A stretch of 64,000 nucleotides of DNA from Bifidobacterium asteroides (GTDB taxonomy: Bacteria; Actinomycetota; Actinomycetes; Actinomycetales; Bifidobacteriaceae): the NCBI RefSeq assembly GCF_003202755.1, contig NZ_QGLK01000005.1, forward strand, positions 310,001 through 374,000, given 5' to 3'. The notes below the pieces were generated by a model that was not told where the DNA came from, did no database searches, and saw only the letters and a list, made by a program, of their open reading frames with translations. Of this stretch, positions 45,142-55,591 are shown piece after piece; position 1 is the stretch's first letter; the number at the start of each line of letters is the position of its first letter. The translations under genes and the position numbers were made by a program.

Positions 45142-48041
45142 CATTCACCTCCCTGTCGCTGCGCCTGTTCCTGCCGGCGCTTTTGGACGTTGATCGGATT
45201 CTGAGGGTCGTCAGCAGCAAAATCCTCCACCTTGGTCACGTCAAACATTTTGGTCAATTCATCCTGGTTCATGGCATTATCCGCCCCGAGACGGGCATCG
45301 TCCATGGAATAGACATCGTCCTCGGGATCCACTGAAGGCCCCAAATCCTGGGAGGCAGCTACAGCGGACGAAGCCCCATCCTGATCGAGACCACTGGAGG
45401 CCGAGCTAGCGAAGCCTGCTAGCGTCCTCCTGACCTCAGATCCAGAGACCTTTGCCGTTGCGGGCCCGTCCGAGTCACCGGCGATATCTGAACCGCGATC
45501 GTCACCCTGGGCATCTGACGAGGTTGGGATACCAGTTGCCATGGTTCCGCTATCAGCAACCGAGGCTGCACCTAATGTGTTTCCCTGACCGGACGAATCA
45601 ACCGACTTTGAAACTTCAGGCCTCTGATCCGAAGCTCCGCGACCTTGGCCGCCAGAGGCTGCGGCAGTGATTCCGGAATCGGGCAGGGCCCAAGGATCCG
45701 TGTCATCGCTCATGTCCGGTAGAGCAACTTTTTTGGACTCATGGTCTTTCTGAATAGTGGACCCGTCGCTGCCCTCACCAGACTGCCAGGTCTTTTGTGG
45801 CGCATGAGTCGCTGGAATGGGGTGAGCCCAGGGATCATCGTCCGGCAACACCGTTGAAGCGGTTGAGCCAAAGCCTGCCGCCGGCAACGGTTCCGGAAAC
45901 GACTGGACCGGGCCGCTGACCGGGTGGTGAGCGTCGTCGGAGTTTCCGTCGCCTGCAGCTTCTCCAGAGGTGGACCTTCCGTCCGACGCCGATGCTCCGG
46001 TCTCACCCTGATGACCAGCCGAGGCTGTCATCTCTCTAGGGGCATGCCCTTGCTCCGTGGCCGCATGAGGCATGACCGCCGCTCCAAGGTTCATGGTGGC
46101 CAAGCCAGCCCGCGCCAGAGCCACCTCCTTCTTGACCTCTGCCCGACGCTGGGGAGACATCTTGTTGACGGACTCTACCGTCTCGCCGTTGGCAGCCGTC
46201 CCCGATGGGGCGATCATAGTGGTCTGTCCGAACTCCTTGCGAGCGCGGACCATGACAATACGTGGAACTTTGGTCTCCCCGTCAACCGACTGCGCAGCCA
46301 CGGCCATGGCGAAAGCATGCTGGCTGAGTGGACGGTCGAAGGTCATAGACAGTCGCTTGCGGCCGGAGGGGTCTGCTTTCATGGCCACGGTAGGCACCCG
46401 GTCCCGCACCACATATTGGCGGACCTCATCCGGCAGAGCAGCCACCAGAGCATCCCAGCGCTTATCCAGCTCTGTACCGGTCGGGATCTCTGTTTCCTGT
46501 CCTCGCGTAACCTCCGGTTGTGCAGACTGAGGCAGTTCCGCAGACCGGGCAGGCCCGGAAGGACTGGATGATCCAGCCTGCCCCGCCGGCTGCTCAGTCA
46601 ACGAGGAAAGTGCTTGCTTGTGCTCGGATTGGGCAGAGTCTGAGCCGGAATGGGTGGGCCATCCTTCGCGCTCTTGCCGTCCGCCAGCAGAGAAATCGGA
46701 ATGCGAACCTGCCATGTTCTGCGGCCCGGCAAAGGAAACGGGCGCTGCTGCAGACGACGAGCCTACCCTGCCAGGTTGTTCAGAGCGATCAGCCTCGTCG
46801 GCATGCCCAGACTGGGATGCTCTGGACGGCCGACCGTTCTGCTGCGATCTGTCAGCGCCGATGAACCCGCTGCGGGCGGGCGCCAGGGCCGCATCAGCAG
46901 TGGATGTCGCCCGTGGGGCCGGTCGCTCCATAGGCTCGCAGCCAATTGCCAGCAGCCTGGCAGCCAGCAGCTCCAAGCGCATCCTGGGGGAGGTGGCTCC
47001 GTTCATTCCCGCCAGTGCATCATTGATGATGTCAGCCATTCTGGTCAGGACCTGCAGATCCAGAGCATCCGCCTGCCGATGCAGATCGGCCACCTGGTCG
47101 TCGTCAGCATCCTCGCTAAGCACGCTTTCAGCCCGCTCTCCCGCCAGTTTGAGAACCAGCAGGTCGCGGACATGGGCTAGCAGATCCTCAACGAAGCGCT
47201 GGGGCTCAAACCCACCGACGACCACCTTTTGAATAACCCCGTAGAGGCCAGCCCCATCGTGAGCGATCATTGCATCAACAGCTTCGGCTATCAGTGCGGC
47301 AGGAGTAAACCCCAACAGAGCTACAGCCGCATCATAGGTAATGGTGTGCTCGTCAGCGCCTACCATGAGCTGGTCCAGCACGGAAAGGGTGTCACGCACC
47401 GATCCGCCTCCTGCTCGCATGGCCAGCTTGAGCACACCAGGCTCGGCCTTGATGTTCTCCTTTTCGCAAATGCCCTCCAAGTAAGGCCCCATGACTTCCT
47501 GGGGCACCAGACGGAAGGGGTAATGGTGGGTCCGGGAGCGGATGGTGCCGATCACCTTCTCCGGCTCTGTGGTGGCGAAGATGAACATGACGTGTTCCGG
47601 CGGCTCCTCGACGATCTTCAGCAGGGCATTGAATCCTTGCTGGGTGACCATATGAGCCTCGTCCAAAATGAAGATCTTATAACGGTCACGCACAGGGGCG
47701 AAACCTGCCCGCTCCCTAAGCTCCCTAGCATCGTCAACTCCATTGTGGCTGGCGGCGTCAATCTCCACCACATCGATGGAACCAGGGCCTCCTGTGGCCA
47801 GATCCCTGCAGCTGTCGCATTCTCCACAGGGATGGCTGGTCGGCCCCTTGGCGCAGTTGACGCAGCGGGCGAAAATCCTGGCACTGCTGGTTTTTCCGCA
47901 TCCCCTGGGGCCGGAGAAGAGGTAGGCGTGGGTCAGCCGGTTCTCATCCAGAGCTCGGGTGAGAGGGACCGTGACCTGCTTCTGACCGATAATGCCGTCA
48001 AAAGTGTCAGGCCGATACCGCCGATAGAGTGCTAGTGCCAT
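45141..48041 (-). CDS. dnaX: DNA polymerase III subunits gamma and tau
   Basis: 966 residues. The clamp-loader ATPase: '[12 protein letters not shown]', Walker A '[17 protein letters not shown]' (about 43-59), the zinc module '[16 protein letters not shown]', '[20 protein letters not shown]' (DEAH box) and the '[11 protein letters not shown]' sensor. After about residue 370 comes a very long low-complexity Ser/Gly/Gln/Asp linker with an embedded folded patch (about 510-640) and a conserved acidic end. Such long tau tails are common in Bifidobacterium. No obvious frameshift site for a gamma form was identified. Nothing resembling a strong ribosome site precedes the ATG. Confidence 0.96.
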   Translation of the reverse strand: MALALYRRYRPDTFDGIIGQKQVTVPLTRALDENRLTHAYLFSGPRGCGKTSSARIFARCVNCAKGPTSHPCGECDSCRDLATGGPGSIDVVEIDAASHNGVDDARELRERAGFAPVRDRYKIFILDEAHMVTQQGFNALLKIVEEPPEHVMFIFATTEPEKVIGTIRSRTHHYPFRLVPQEVMGPYLEGICEKENIKAEPGVLKLAMRAGGGSVRDTLSVLDQLMVGADEHTITYDAAVALLGFTPAALIAEAVDAMIAHDGAGLYGVIQKVVVGGFEPQRFVEDLLAHVRDLLVLKLAGERAESVLSEDADDDQVADLHRQADALDLQVLTRMADIINDALAGMNGATSPRMRLELLAARLLAIGCEPMERPAPRATSTADAALAPARSGFIGADRSQQNGRPSRASQSGHADEADRSEQPGRVGSSSAAAPVSFAGPQNMAGSHSDFSAGGRQEREGWPTHSGSDSAQSEHKQALSSLTEQPAGQAGSSSPSGPARSAELPQSAQPEVTRGQETEIPTGTELDKRWDALVAALPDEVRQYVVRDRVPTVAMKADPSGRKRLSMTFDRPLSQHAFAMAVAAQSVDGETKVPRIVMVRARKEFGQTTMIAPSGTAANGETVESVNKMSPQRRAEVKKEVALARAGLATMNLGAAVMPHAATEQGHAPREMTASAGHQGETGASASDGRSTSGEAAGDGNSDDAHHPVSGPVQSFPEPLPAAGFGSTASTVLPDDDPWAHPIPATHAPQKTWQSGEGSDGSTIQKDHESKKVALPDMSDDTDPWALPDSGITAAASGGQGRGASDQRPEVSKSVDSSGQGNTLGAASVADSGTMATGIPTSSDAQGDDRGSDIAGDSDGPATAKVSGSEVRRTLAGFASSASSGLDQDGASSAVAASQDLGPSVDPEDDVYSMDDARLGADNAMNQDELTKMFDVTKVEDFAADDPQNPINVQKRRQEQAQRQGGE

Positions 48042-48111
48042 GATTCAAGGCTATCCATTTCTTTAGACACGTTCGCTTACCTTCCTATGGCTTTCGCCCC
48101 GCTTCCTTCCC

Positions 48112-48507
48112 TCATCCACAGGGCTCAGGGCCTGCCCGGGCAGACTGGACCAAACGGGGCATCATCGGGACTCCGGTGTCTACGCCTACCGAGACCCTCA
48201 CATCACCTCCATCCACCTGACAATCCGTCAGGACGCCACGGTTGAGACGGGCGACCCGGGAGGCCAGAGTACATGGCTGAGCCTGTCCTTCGTCCAGGGC
48301 AGAAGCTGCAGCAAGAGCCGAAACATCGGCACCGGTACGTGCACGCGTCCGGCAGATCATGAGATTGCCCAGAAGCGCCGCCAGAACCAGACCCAGGCCG
48401 ACCAGAGCCATCAGCATGATGCCCATAACCGTGCCGGAACCCGGATCCGAACCCCTTATCCATGAACCGGTACGCTTCAGGTGCGTCTTTCTGGCATGTC
48501 CGGGCAT
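48112..48507 (-). CDS. TadE/TadG-like minor pseudopilin
   Basis: 131 residues. A 25-residue basic leader ends in Gly, followed by 'TVMGIMLMALVGLGLVLAAL', a class III prepilin-type hydrophobic stretch. Unlike true Flp pilins it has Ile where Glu is expected at position +5. The remainder has 'ARTGADVSALAAASAL', the signature of the actinobacterial TadE-like family next to Tad genes. GGAGGAATGAGTC precedes the ATG. Last gene of the Tad operon. Confidence 0.8.
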   Translation of the reverse strand: MPGHARKTHLKRTGSWIRGSDPGSGTVMGIMLMALVGLGLVLAALLGNLMICRTRARTGADVSALAAASALDEGQAQPCTLASRVARLNRGVLTDCQVDGGDVRVSVGVDTGVPMMPRLVQSARAGPEPCG

Positions 48508-48510
48508 GAC

Positions 48511-48888
48511 TCATTCCTCCAAGATGGCCACGGCATTGCCATGGACCTGTGCAGGCAGCACGCCCATTGGGCCGACAACCACTGGACATGACACCCTGAC
48601 TGCCGTCTGTCCGGCTGATGGGCTCAGCCTAACCTGGGCATGCGGCCCAGCCATCCGGTACACCAGCTCTTGAGAATCGCTCTTGCCACGAGTGACGATC
48701 AGGTCTCTGGCAGCCGCGTTGGCCGCATCCTGACAGACCATGCCAATCCTAATCGTCTGGGTCAGCGTTAGCAGTATGAGAGCCAGGACCATGACAGCAG
48801 GAAGAACGATGGCGAACTCGGCCGTTACCGTGCCGTTATCGGATCGCCACCCTCGTCTGCGTTCATACCGTCTTTCAGCCGACAGCAC
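48511..48888 (-). CDS. TadE-like minor pilin
   Basis: 125 residues. A 19-residue basic leader ends in Gly; 'TVTAEFAIVLPAVMVLALIL' follows with Glu at +5 and Phe at +6, a processed-pseudopilin motif. The rest has 'DAANAAARDLIVTRG' and a small beta-rich end. TadE/TadF pseudopilins are needed for Flp pilus assembly. The start codon is GTG, overlapping the DUF4244 gene by 14 nt, with GAAGG before it. Confidence 0.82.
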   Translation of the reverse strand: MLSAERRYERRRGWRSDNGTVTAEFAIVLPAVMVLALILLTLTQTIRIGMVCQDAANAAARDLIVTRGKSDSQELVYRMAGPHAQVRLSPSAGQTAVRVSCPVVVGPMGVLPAQVHGNAVAILEE

Positions 48889-49255
48889 TGAGTGCCTTCT
48901 TCACCAGCCCCATCAGCAAAGTGCGTGTGGAAGGGGATTTGACGATGGCCAGCAATACACCGGCCAGCGTGGCGGCCGCCACCATGATCACGGCGTATTC
49001 AGCAGTGATGGCCCCGGATTCAGGCCTAGCCAGAACCACGCTCAGCCGCGCATGCAGGGCACGCACTCCAGAATCCATAGCCTGACTGACGCGAACGTAT
49101 AAAGCCACCATGAACCGGCTGGAACGCTGCCTTATTCTTTGTAACCACTGCGATCCGGCACTTGCAGCAGACCATGTCGTAGCCGGCACCAATTGGCCTC
49201 CTGCCTGCCTTGTCTGTAGATGGAAAACCGTCGCAACCTCCTGTGAATATGTCAT
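48875..49255 (-). CDS. DUF4244 Flp-type pilin with unusually long leader
   Basis: 126 residues from the ATG at 49255, which has AAAGGTGAG at good spacing. The C-terminal 45 residues 'AITAEYAVIMVAAATLAGVL' onward follow a Gly (residue 81) and match the Flp cleavage motif G/xxxxEY. They would be the mature pilin, the main fibre subunit. The 81-residue leader is far longer than the usual 10-30. Internal ATGs at 49111 and 49078 would give shorter leaders but have poor ribosome sites. It lies in front of the two minor pilins and after a 186-bp gap from the TadC-like gene. Confidence 0.78.
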   Translation of the reverse strand: MTYSQEVATVFHLQTRQAGGQLVPATTWSAASAGSQWLQRIRQRSSRFMVALYVRVSQAMDSGVRALHARLSVVLARPESGAITAEYAVIMVAAATLAGVLLAIVKSPSTRTLLMGLVKKALSAVG

Positions 49256-49441
49256 CGTTCTCACCTTTGCCTTTCCTTGTCTTCCCCGCCCCGGCGAATG
49301 GCCGTTCCTCAAAGAATCGGCATCCGATACCTTTCACTGTGCCCGTTCCAGCACGTCTCTGTCGCCTTGTCGGATGCATGTGGACGAGTGGACCTGCATC
49401 GGCAACCTGTGGACAACTGTGCCCACAAAAACTCCACATCA

Positions 49442-49984
49442 TCAGTACATCCCACCCGCAAAGGCCGCAATGCAAGGGATGACTCCGATCAGCACGAAGG
49501 CCGGCAGAATACACAGCCCGGTCGGCACCAGCAGCCTGACCGTGATCGTCGCCGTGGTCTGGGCCAGCGCGCTGCGGGCATGGTGATCCAGTTGACGGAT
49601 GGTTGTCTCGATACGCGTCAGAGGCGATGATCCCAAACGCCAGGACGGCTCCAAACAGTCAGCCAGGACCTGGATGGACTGCCCGTAATCAGAATCGCCG
49701 ATCGCCCCCGACCAGGACAGATCCCACCCGTTACCGCGTTCGAGCAGGTGAGCCACTTGAACCATCCGAAGCCCATAAGGGCCTGGCAACAGCCCGCCAA
49801 TAACCCCCAGAGCTCTGGGCAGAGAAGCTCCCTGACGAACAGCGACCCCCAGCAAGGCTAATACCAGGCTCAAAGGCGGAGTTGATACCTGCTCATCGGC
49901 TAATCGCTCACCAAAGCCGTCGAATTCCATGAGCAGAAGGGCCAGCATGATCGACAGAGCGGCAATCAGCGGTTTCAAATCCAC
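49442..49984 (-). CDS. TadC-like pilus inner-membrane protein
   Basis: 180 residues from a GTG at 49984 with GGAGG 4 nt upstream; the open frame extends further but overlaps the TadB-like gene. A type II secretion F domain: 'LLGVAVRQGASLPRALGVIGG', 'DLSWSGAIGDSDYGQSIQVLADCLEPSWRLGSSPLTRIE' split into the cytoplasmic loop, and two C-terminal helices ending 'AGGMY'. With TadB it forms the platform on which the ATPase acts. The stop of the upstream gene lies inside this start region, a 10-nt overlap. Confidence 0.82.
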   Translation of the reverse strand: MDLKPLIAALSIMLALLLMEFDGFGERLADEQVSTPPLSLVLALLGVAVRQGASLPRALGVIGGLLPGPYGLRMVQVAHLLERGNGWDLSWSGAIGDSDYGQSIQVLADCLEPSWRLGSSPLTRIETTIRQLDHHARSALAQTTATITVRLLVPTGLCILPAFVLIGVIPCIAAFAGGMY

Positions 49985-50637
49985 AGATCCTCCCTGCCCA
50001 GCTCGTTCATCAGCTGATGTATCCAAACCAGACCAACAACATAGAAGGCCGCTCCAAGAATCAGACATATGGTTCCCGGGCCCGGGCGACATAGGAAGGT
50101 CAACGGTCGCGCACCCATGAACTCTCCCATGATGATTGTCAACACCGGCAAGATCGACAGGAGGCGGATCGTGGCCCTGGGCACAGCAAAGGCTTTTTCC
50201 CGGGCCTCATCCAGCGCCGCCCGCCGCCTCTGCATAACCGCCACGGTCCGCAGCCCATCAGAAGCCCGGCAACCCATAATGGCGCTGAGCCCATAACAGG
50301 CCATCAGAGCCTGGGCCATAATTGTCAGAGTCGGCCCCCGTTCCTGAGGCAGGCATCGGTTCTCCAACATGGCCATGACACGTTCCCGCGTGACCTCCTG
50401 GGTGGCGAACTGCCGCCCGGATGCCTCCTCGAAAGCCTCTATCAGACCGCCTCCATTGTCTACAAAGGCAAGCAGGGAAGTGATCAGCACCGCCAGGCCG
50501 GGCCGATCCGACTGTGCAAAAGGCTTGACTGACATGGCCTTGAGCCTTGCGGCCACGTCGCCTCTATGCGGAAACAAAGCCAGACAGGCAACAGACGTTA
50601 TCATCGCAGCCAACCAGGCTGCAGTCTCGCCATTCAT
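49975..50637 (-). CDS. TadB-like pilus inner-membrane protein
   Basis: 220 residues from the ATG at 50637 (GAGGTGG before it). An N-terminal helix, a T2SF-type cytoplasmic domain ('GGGLIEAFEEASG', 'MAQALMACYGLSAIMGCRASDGLRTVA') and two C-terminal helices. It is shorter than proteobacterial TadB, as usual in actinobacterial Tad sets. Partner of TadC and the TadA ATPase. It begins 12 nt after the tadA stop. Confidence 0.82.
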   Translation of the reverse strand: MNGETAAWLAAMITSVACLALFPHRGDVAARLKAMSVKPFAQSDRPGLAVLITSLLAFVDNGGGLIEAFEEASGRQFATQEVTRERVMAMLENRCLPQERGPTLTIMAQALMACYGLSAIMGCRASDGLRTVAVMQRRRAALDEAREKAFAVPRATIRLLSILPVLTIIMGEFMGARPLTFLCRPGPGTICLILGAAFYVVGLVWIHQLMNELGREDLWI

Positions 50638-50649
50638 AATCCACCTCAA

Positions 50650-51738
50650 CTACGCAGCGTTCGCCGAGGCGCTGGTCACAATGCCCCACAGCCTGGCAAA
50701 CTTCGACCAGGCCGTTCCATATGTAGCTGCCCCTCGGCCCGGCCAGGTACAGACAGCCTCCCCCAAAAGCCGACCGTCAACGGTCGTCGTTAGTCGGCCA
50801 ATCTGAGCGATATGTCTATGACCTCCGGTTCGTTCCAGGTGGATAACAACGTCAAATGCCCCTTGAGCTAGAGCCGCCAAGGCCTTCGGATCCAGCCCCG
50901 CCAGCAGCCCCAAGGCCGCCAACCTGGCAGGAACGCGTTCTACATTGTCGGCATGCAGAGTGGCCATGCCACCCCGATGACCAGAATTGAAAGCTCGCAG
51001 CAGATCCGCTATCTCCTCTCCCCGGCATTCGCCCAGGATGATCCGATCGGGCCGCATGCGTAGTGTGGCCTTAACCAAATCGACTAGCCCCACACCCCCT
51101 GCCCCTTCAATGTTGGATTCTCTGGCAGCCAGGGAAACCAAGTTCCTATGACCTGCAATACGGCCTAGCTCACGGACTTCCTCTACGACGACCAGCCGCT
51201 GCTCCTGTGAACACATGCCCAGCAAGGCCCGCAGAAGTGTGGTCTTGCCGGCACCCGTGCCACCAGTCACTAGAATGGTCGCCCGATTGACCACTAGCGC
51301 CCGAAGGATAAAGAGCCAACTGGCTGGACACAGCCCGCCAGCAACCAGCTCCTCCAGACCCGGCGGGTTTCTGTTGGGCAGTCTGATGGAAATGGCAGCG
51401 CCTTCGGGAACGAGCGGGGCCAGGACGGCGTGGACCCTGATCCCCTCCCTGCTGGAAGCATCGGCCATGGGTCGAGCATCGTCCAGGCGACGCCCCAGCT
51501 GAGCGCATAACTGCACAGCAAAGTCCCTTACTGCCCGAGGGCCTGCAAACCCAGGCCGGAGCAGAACCTCCTCCATGCCCGCACCTCGGTCGATCCAGAC
51601 ATTGCCCTGTCCGGTCACTGCGATGTCAGTCACAGCGGGATCGCTCACCAGCCCATCCAAGTACCCGAAAGTGGGCGGCTGGGCGGAATCACCATCGGGG
51701 AATGAACCTTCGATGTTTTCCCCGCTTCTCTCGATCAT
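50650..51738 (-). CDS. tadA: TadA/CpaF-type pilus assembly ATPase
   Basis: 362 residues. Secretion-superfamily hexameric ATPase that powers Flp pilus assembly. 'DPAVTDIAVTGQGNVWIDRG' opens the N-terminal domain, followed by 'SIRLPNRNPPGLEEL', Walker A 'TGGTGAGKTTLLRALL' (about residue 163), the Asp box 'VVVEEVRELG', Walker B 'RPDRIILGECRGEEIADLLRA' split, and the His box 'GHRGGMATLHAD'. All catalytic residues are present. Its start overlaps the tadZ-like stop by 4 nt (ATGA). Confidence 0.92.
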   Translation of the reverse strand: MIERSGENIEGSFPDGDSAQPPTFGYLDGLVSDPAVTDIAVTGQGNVWIDRGAGMEEVLLRPGFAGPRAVRDFAVQLCAQLGRRLDDARPMADASSREGIRVHAVLAPLVPEGAAISIRLPNRNPPGLEELVAGGLCPASWLFILRALVVNRATILVTGGTGAGKTTLLRALLGMCSQEQRLVVVEEVRELGRIAGHRNLVSLAARESNIEGAGGVGLVDLVKATLRMRPDRIILGECRGEEIADLLRAFNSGHRGGMATLHADNVERVPARLAALGLLAGLDPKALAALAQGAFDVVIHLERTGGHRHIAQIGRLTTTVDGRLLGEAVCTWPGRGAATYGTAWSKFARLWGIVTSASANAA

Positions 51739-52739
51739 TGGACAGCCTTAAACCGAGTCAATTCGCGAGAAGAGATCCGCTCTTCCCTTCTTTCGCCGAC
51801 GATCATTCCTGCGATCCGCTCCACCAGGGGATGAAGAGCCCGGGCGTAAGCACGCGGCACCCGTTCCAGACCACGTCCATCCATGACGGATGCAGACAGT
51901 TTCGGTTGCGGATTGAGAACCACGTCCACCGATCGGCCCAGAAACTCTTCCGCCTGCTCCGGGTCGACGCCATGACTGACCCGGTGCTGAGTGGGCATCA
52001 TCCCAATCAGAGCCATAGGGGGCCTACACGAAATCAATGGACCGTCTTGAGCTTGGTCGCCCGCACCTCTGCGGCCGTTCAGAGCATGGAGCAGTGCTTT
52101 CGCCCGTGCAAGGCCCAGCACGGTCATATCCACCATCAACAACGAAGGCAGACCCTTCAGCGAGCGCAGATTACCCAGACCACGGCCTCGACCGGCATCG
52201 ATCAGCAGGAGATCAGCAAATCCAGCCATTGCGTTGACGGCTGCATCCACGTCCCACCAACCCTGTGACGGAGCACTCCAAGGATCGTTGCTGAGCAACG
52301 GGATGTCATCCCAGACCGGCAGCTCTTCACGGAGGGCCTGAGGATCCACCCGGCCCAGGGGAGCACGGATTCGTCCCAACCGCATACCAGGCGCCCCCTC
52401 GATGCCGACCAGAACATCCATCCCTCCGCCGTCCAGGTCCAGATCCACCAGAGCGCATGACGGGACCATGCCCCGAAGCTGCTTGGCCATCAAAGCTGTC
52501 ATGGTTGTCAGCCCAATGCCTCCTGAAGCTGAGAGAAAGACCAATCCGGCCACAGCGGACCCATATTTGGCTTCTGGGTCGCTCCGGCCGATGCCAGTAT
52601 CCTCGCCCGCCCCCCTGCCTGGTTGGTGCTCCGAGGACAACCCGACCGAACTAAGGGAGTGCAGAGTCCTTTCAGGCTCCCACCCTTTCATGCCGTCTTT
52701 TATAACTTTCGGCCGTCTGCCTATGCTCATTCCAGTCAT
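51735..52739 (-). CDS. TadZ/CpaE-like MinD-type localisation protein
   Basis: 334 residues. A MinD/ParA fold that is thought to place the Tad machine in the cell. The deviant Walker A reads 'SASGGIGLTTMTALMA' (about 70-85), in which both lysines of KGGxGKT are replaced (Ser, Leu77). 'ALVDLDLDGGGMDVLVG' (switch/Walker B region) is kept. The first 60 residues are disordered. The start at 52739 has no good ribosome site; Met codons at 52730 and 52691 are alternatives. First gene of the Tad operon. Confidence 0.8.
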   Translation of the reverse strand: MTGMSIGRRPKVIKDGMKGWEPERTLHSLSSVGLSSEHQPGRGAGEDTGIGRSDPEAKYGSAVAGLVFLSASGGIGLTTMTALMAKQLRGMVPSCALVDLDLDGGGMDVLVGIEGAPGMRLGRIRAPLGRVDPQALREELPVWDDIPLLSNDPWSAPSQGWWDVDAAVNAMAGFADLLLIDAGRGRGLGNLRSLKGLPSLLMVDMTVLGLARAKALLHALNGRRGAGDQAQDGPLISCRPPMALIGMMPTQHRVSHGVDPEQAEEFLGRSVDVVLNPQPKLSASVMDGRGLERVPRAYARALHPLVERIAGMIVGERREERISSRELTRFKAVQ

Positions 52740-53283
52740 GGCTACCAGTACATCCGCCCTCTGGCATCAGCACCAGTCCCCGGAGCTGATGTGGTCGACT
52801 ACCTCATGTCTCCACATCGCTTCGCCCTCTTTGTGTATAAATGCATCAAGACCGCGACACGCGTGAAATTGCAGTGTTTTTGAGTCCAAGCCCATGAAAT
52901 GCCACAGATGATCACACGGAAGCAACAGATTCCTCCAAACCTGGTGTATTTGGCCTGCCTCAATGCACGCGATCACACAAAAGACCAAGTCGGCAGCCTT
53001 CCCCCGTTCCAGCCGATGGACAGGCTTGCCATCGGCCTCAAAACTGGCATAATAGCTTATACAAGGACGGTTCAAGAGCACGGAAGCCCACAAAGTGTAT
53101 GGCCACTAGGACCGATACGTTGGACGGGTGTATAAGACTTGACCGTTGCAACGATGATGTTGTGCAGAGATTCCATCTGGACCGACCTTGCGGGAACGGC
53201 CTCCTGCGGGGGGCCGTTCCTATTTATCCACAGGCTTTATCAACGATTGCAGAGGACGGCACCTGGGAATAAAGTGCTATGGT
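52740..53283. other. Intergenic region between Tad operon and ppk; candidate leader or small RNA
   Basis: No convincing protein gene; a minus-strand frame (52767-53093) lacks a ribosome site and family. A promoter-like TTGCCA (53027) and CATAAT (53048) stand before about 160 nt ending in the hairpin at 53194-53221. Within it CTTATACA (53056-53063) is matched by TGTATAAG (53129-53136), and ACGGTTCAAG by CTTGACCGT, in pseudoknot order. It may be a 5' leader of ppk or an independent RNA. Confidence 0.35.
53194..53226 (+). terminator. Hairpin upstream of ppk (terminator or attenuator)
   Basis: GGAACGGCC pairs perfectly with GGCCGTTCC over a 10-nt loop, followed by TATTT. It lies 60 bp before the ppk start, in the same direction. 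Confidence 0.55.
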
Positions 53284-55530
53284 ATGGTTCAGAAATTTGA
53301 CGCACCCTCCAAGGCCTTGCTACGGAGCCAGATTGCGGAGCATATTGCCGAGACCGACGGCCAGGCACGGCATGTATCCAAGCACTCGGATCACCCGGTC
53401 TCGCCCTTGCCTGAGGACCGCTATTTCGACCGGGAGCTGAGCTGGCTCAAGTTCAACAAACGCGTGCTCGAACTGGCCGAAGATGAGAGTGTACCCCTGC
53501 TGGAGCGGGCCAATTTCGCCGCCATCTTTGCTAGCAATCTCGATGAGTTCTTCATGGTACGCGTGGCGGGTCTGAAGCGTCGCGTAGACACCGGCATCGC
53601 TGTAACAGCAGCCAGCGGAATGAGCCCCCGTCAGCAGCTGAGGGCCATCTCCGAGCAGGCCCACAAGCTTCAGGACGAGCATGCCCACTATGTAATCGAC
53701 CACATCCTGCCGGATCTGGCCGCCGAAAGCATCATCCTGCTGAGCTGGACACAACTGAGCAGCCAGGAGCAGGAACGGCTCACCAACTTCTTCCGCAACC
53801 AGGTCTTTCCAGTCCTGACACCACTGGCCGTTGACCCGGCCCATCCCTTCCCCTATATCTCAGGCAACTCCCTGAACCTTGCGGTCCTAGTAGAGAACCC
53901 AACCTCGGGCAAGACCCACTTCGCCCGCGTTAAGATTCCCGACAATCTTTCCCGTCTGGTTCCTGTGGATGATCTGACCGACGAGGAGGGTCGGGAGGAG
54001 CGCTACGGGTTCATCACCATGGAGAACCTGATCATCGCCCACCTGGAATACCTGTTCCCAGGCATGATCATCAAGGAGGCCCGCTCCTTCCGCGTCACCC
54101 GCAACGAGGATATTGACGTCGAGGAGGACGATGCCGAAAATCTGCTCAACGCCATGGAGAAGGAGCTGCTGCAGCGGCGGTTCGGACCGCCCATCCGCCT
54201 GGAGATTTCCGACTCCGCTTCTCCCTTCCTTTCCCAGCTGTTGGCCAGCAAGCTGCGAGTCAACCAGGAGGAGGTCTATCGGCTGCCTGCTCCCCTGGAC
54301 TGCACGGTCCTGTTCGAGCTGCAGTCCATCGACCGGGCCGACCTCAAGTTCCGCCCCTTCATTCCCACCACCAATCGACAGATAGCCGAGGTGGAATCCA
54401 GCCAGGCTCAGGACATCTTCGCCGCCATACGCGAGCATGACATCCTCCTTCACCACCCCTATGACTCCTTCTCCACCTCGGTTCAGGCCTTTCTGGAACA
54501 GGCGGCGGCCGATCCGCGAGTGCTGGCCATCAAACAAACCCTCTACCGAACCTCAGGCAACTCGCCCATCATCAATGCCCTGGTGGATGCCGCACACGCC
54601 GGCAAGCAGGTCCTGGCCCTGGTCGAGATCAAGGCCCGGTTCGATGAGGAGGCTAATATCGCCTGGGCTCGTCAGCTGGAACGGGCTGGCGTCCATGTGG
54701 TCTACGGAATCGTAGGGCTCAAGACCCACTGCAAACTCTCCCTGGTGGTCCGTCAGGAGCAGGACGGCCTGCGTCGGTACTGCCACGTAGGCACAGGCAA
54801 CTACACCCCCAAGACCGCCCGCCAGTATACCGACCTGGGTCTGCTCACCTGCGATCCAGTAGTGGGACAAGACCTGACCAGGCTCTTCAATCAGCTGTCA
54901 GGTTATGCGCCTAAGTCCTCCTTCCACCGCCTGCTGGTAGCCCCACGCACGGTCCGCTCCGGACTTCTGCAACGGATCGCCCGCGAGGAAGAGACCGCCT
55001 TGAATGGCAAGCCTGCGTGGATACGAATCAAGGTCAACTCCTTGGTGGATGAAAAAATCATTGATGCCCTCTACCGGGCCAGCCAGGCCGGGGTCCGCAT
55101 CGATATCGTGGAGCGCGGTATCTGCGCCCTGAAGCCAGGTGTGCCCGGGCTGAGCGAGAATATTCGAGTCCACTCCATCCTGGGACGGTTCCTGGAGCAC
55201 AGCCGCATCTTCGCCTTTGCCAACTCCCAGGGCCCCCAGATCGGTGAGGGCCCCCTGGCCGGACCGGAGGTCTGGATAGGTTCTGCCGACCTGATGCACC
55301 GCAACCTGGATCGCCGTGTGGAAGCACTGGTCCGCATCACCGCGCCCGAGCAGGTGCAGGGACTGATCGACTACGTGGATCTGCAGATGGCCGACACCAC
55401 CAGCTCCTGGCACATGCAGCCCGACGGCACCTACGTGCGCCACAGCCGCGATGACCAGGGCAAGCCTTTGGTCGACTCTCAGGAGTATCTGATCGATCGT
55501 CACGCCCGAACCCCCAGGGCCAGGCGATGA
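53284..55530 (+). CDS. ppk: Polyphosphate kinase 1
   Basis: 748 residues from the ATG at 53284; the upstream frame crosses the hairpin and was rejected. Makes polyphosphate from ATP. N-terminal domain '[21 protein letters not shown]' and '[21 protein letters not shown]', the core '[22 protein letters not shown]', and the catalytic PLD-like halves with the autophosphorylated His in '[17 protein letters not shown]' (about residue 480) and '[15 protein letters not shown]', then '[19 protein letters not shown]' and '[15 protein letters not shown]'. mutT1 follows on the same strand, the order known from mycobacteria. Confidence 0.96.
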   Translation: MVQKFDAPSKALLRSQIAEHIAETDGQARHVSKHSDHPVSPLPEDRYFDRELSWLKFNKRVLELAEDESVPLLERANFAAIFASNLDEFFMVRVAGLKRRVDTGIAVTAASGMSPRQQLRAISEQAHKLQDEHAHYVIDHILPDLAAESIILLSWTQLSSQEQERLTNFFRNQVFPVLTPLAVDPAHPFPYISGNSLNLAVLVENPTSGKTHFARVKIPDNLSRLVPVDDLTDEEGREERYGFITMENLIIAHLEYLFPGMIIKEARSFRVTRNEDIDVEEDDAENLLNAMEKELLQRRFGPPIRLEISDSASPFLSQLLASKLRVNQEEVYRLPAPLDCTVLFELQSIDRADLKFRPFIPTTNRQIAEVESSQAQDIFAAIREHDILLHHPYDSFSTSVQAFLEQAAADPRVLAIKQTLYRTSGNSPIINALVDAAHAGKQVLALVEIKARFDEEANIAWARQLERAGVHVVYGIVGLKTHCKLSLVVRQEQDGLRRYCHVGTGNYTPKTARQYTDLGLLTCDPVVGQDLTRLFNQLSGYAPKSSFHRLLVAPRTVRSGLLQRIAREEETALNGKPAWIRIKVNSLVDEKIIDALYRASQAGVRIDIVERGICALKPGVPGLSENIRVHSILGRFLEHSRIFAFANSQGPQIGEGPLAGPEVWIGSADLMHRNLDRRVEALVRITAPEQVQGLIDYVDLQMADTTSSWHMQPDGTYVRHSRDDQGKPLVDSQEYLIDRHARTPRARR

Positions 55531-55591
55531 TGATGTGCCTCCAGGCCGGCGAGTCCGCTGCCGAGGCGGACGATCGGGATGGCATTCGGCC

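Noticed and set aside
52767-53093. 108-codon minus-strand frame upstream of the Tad operon
   Set aside because: No ribosome site or family, and it overlaps the promoter-like and RNA-like elements read on the plus strand.
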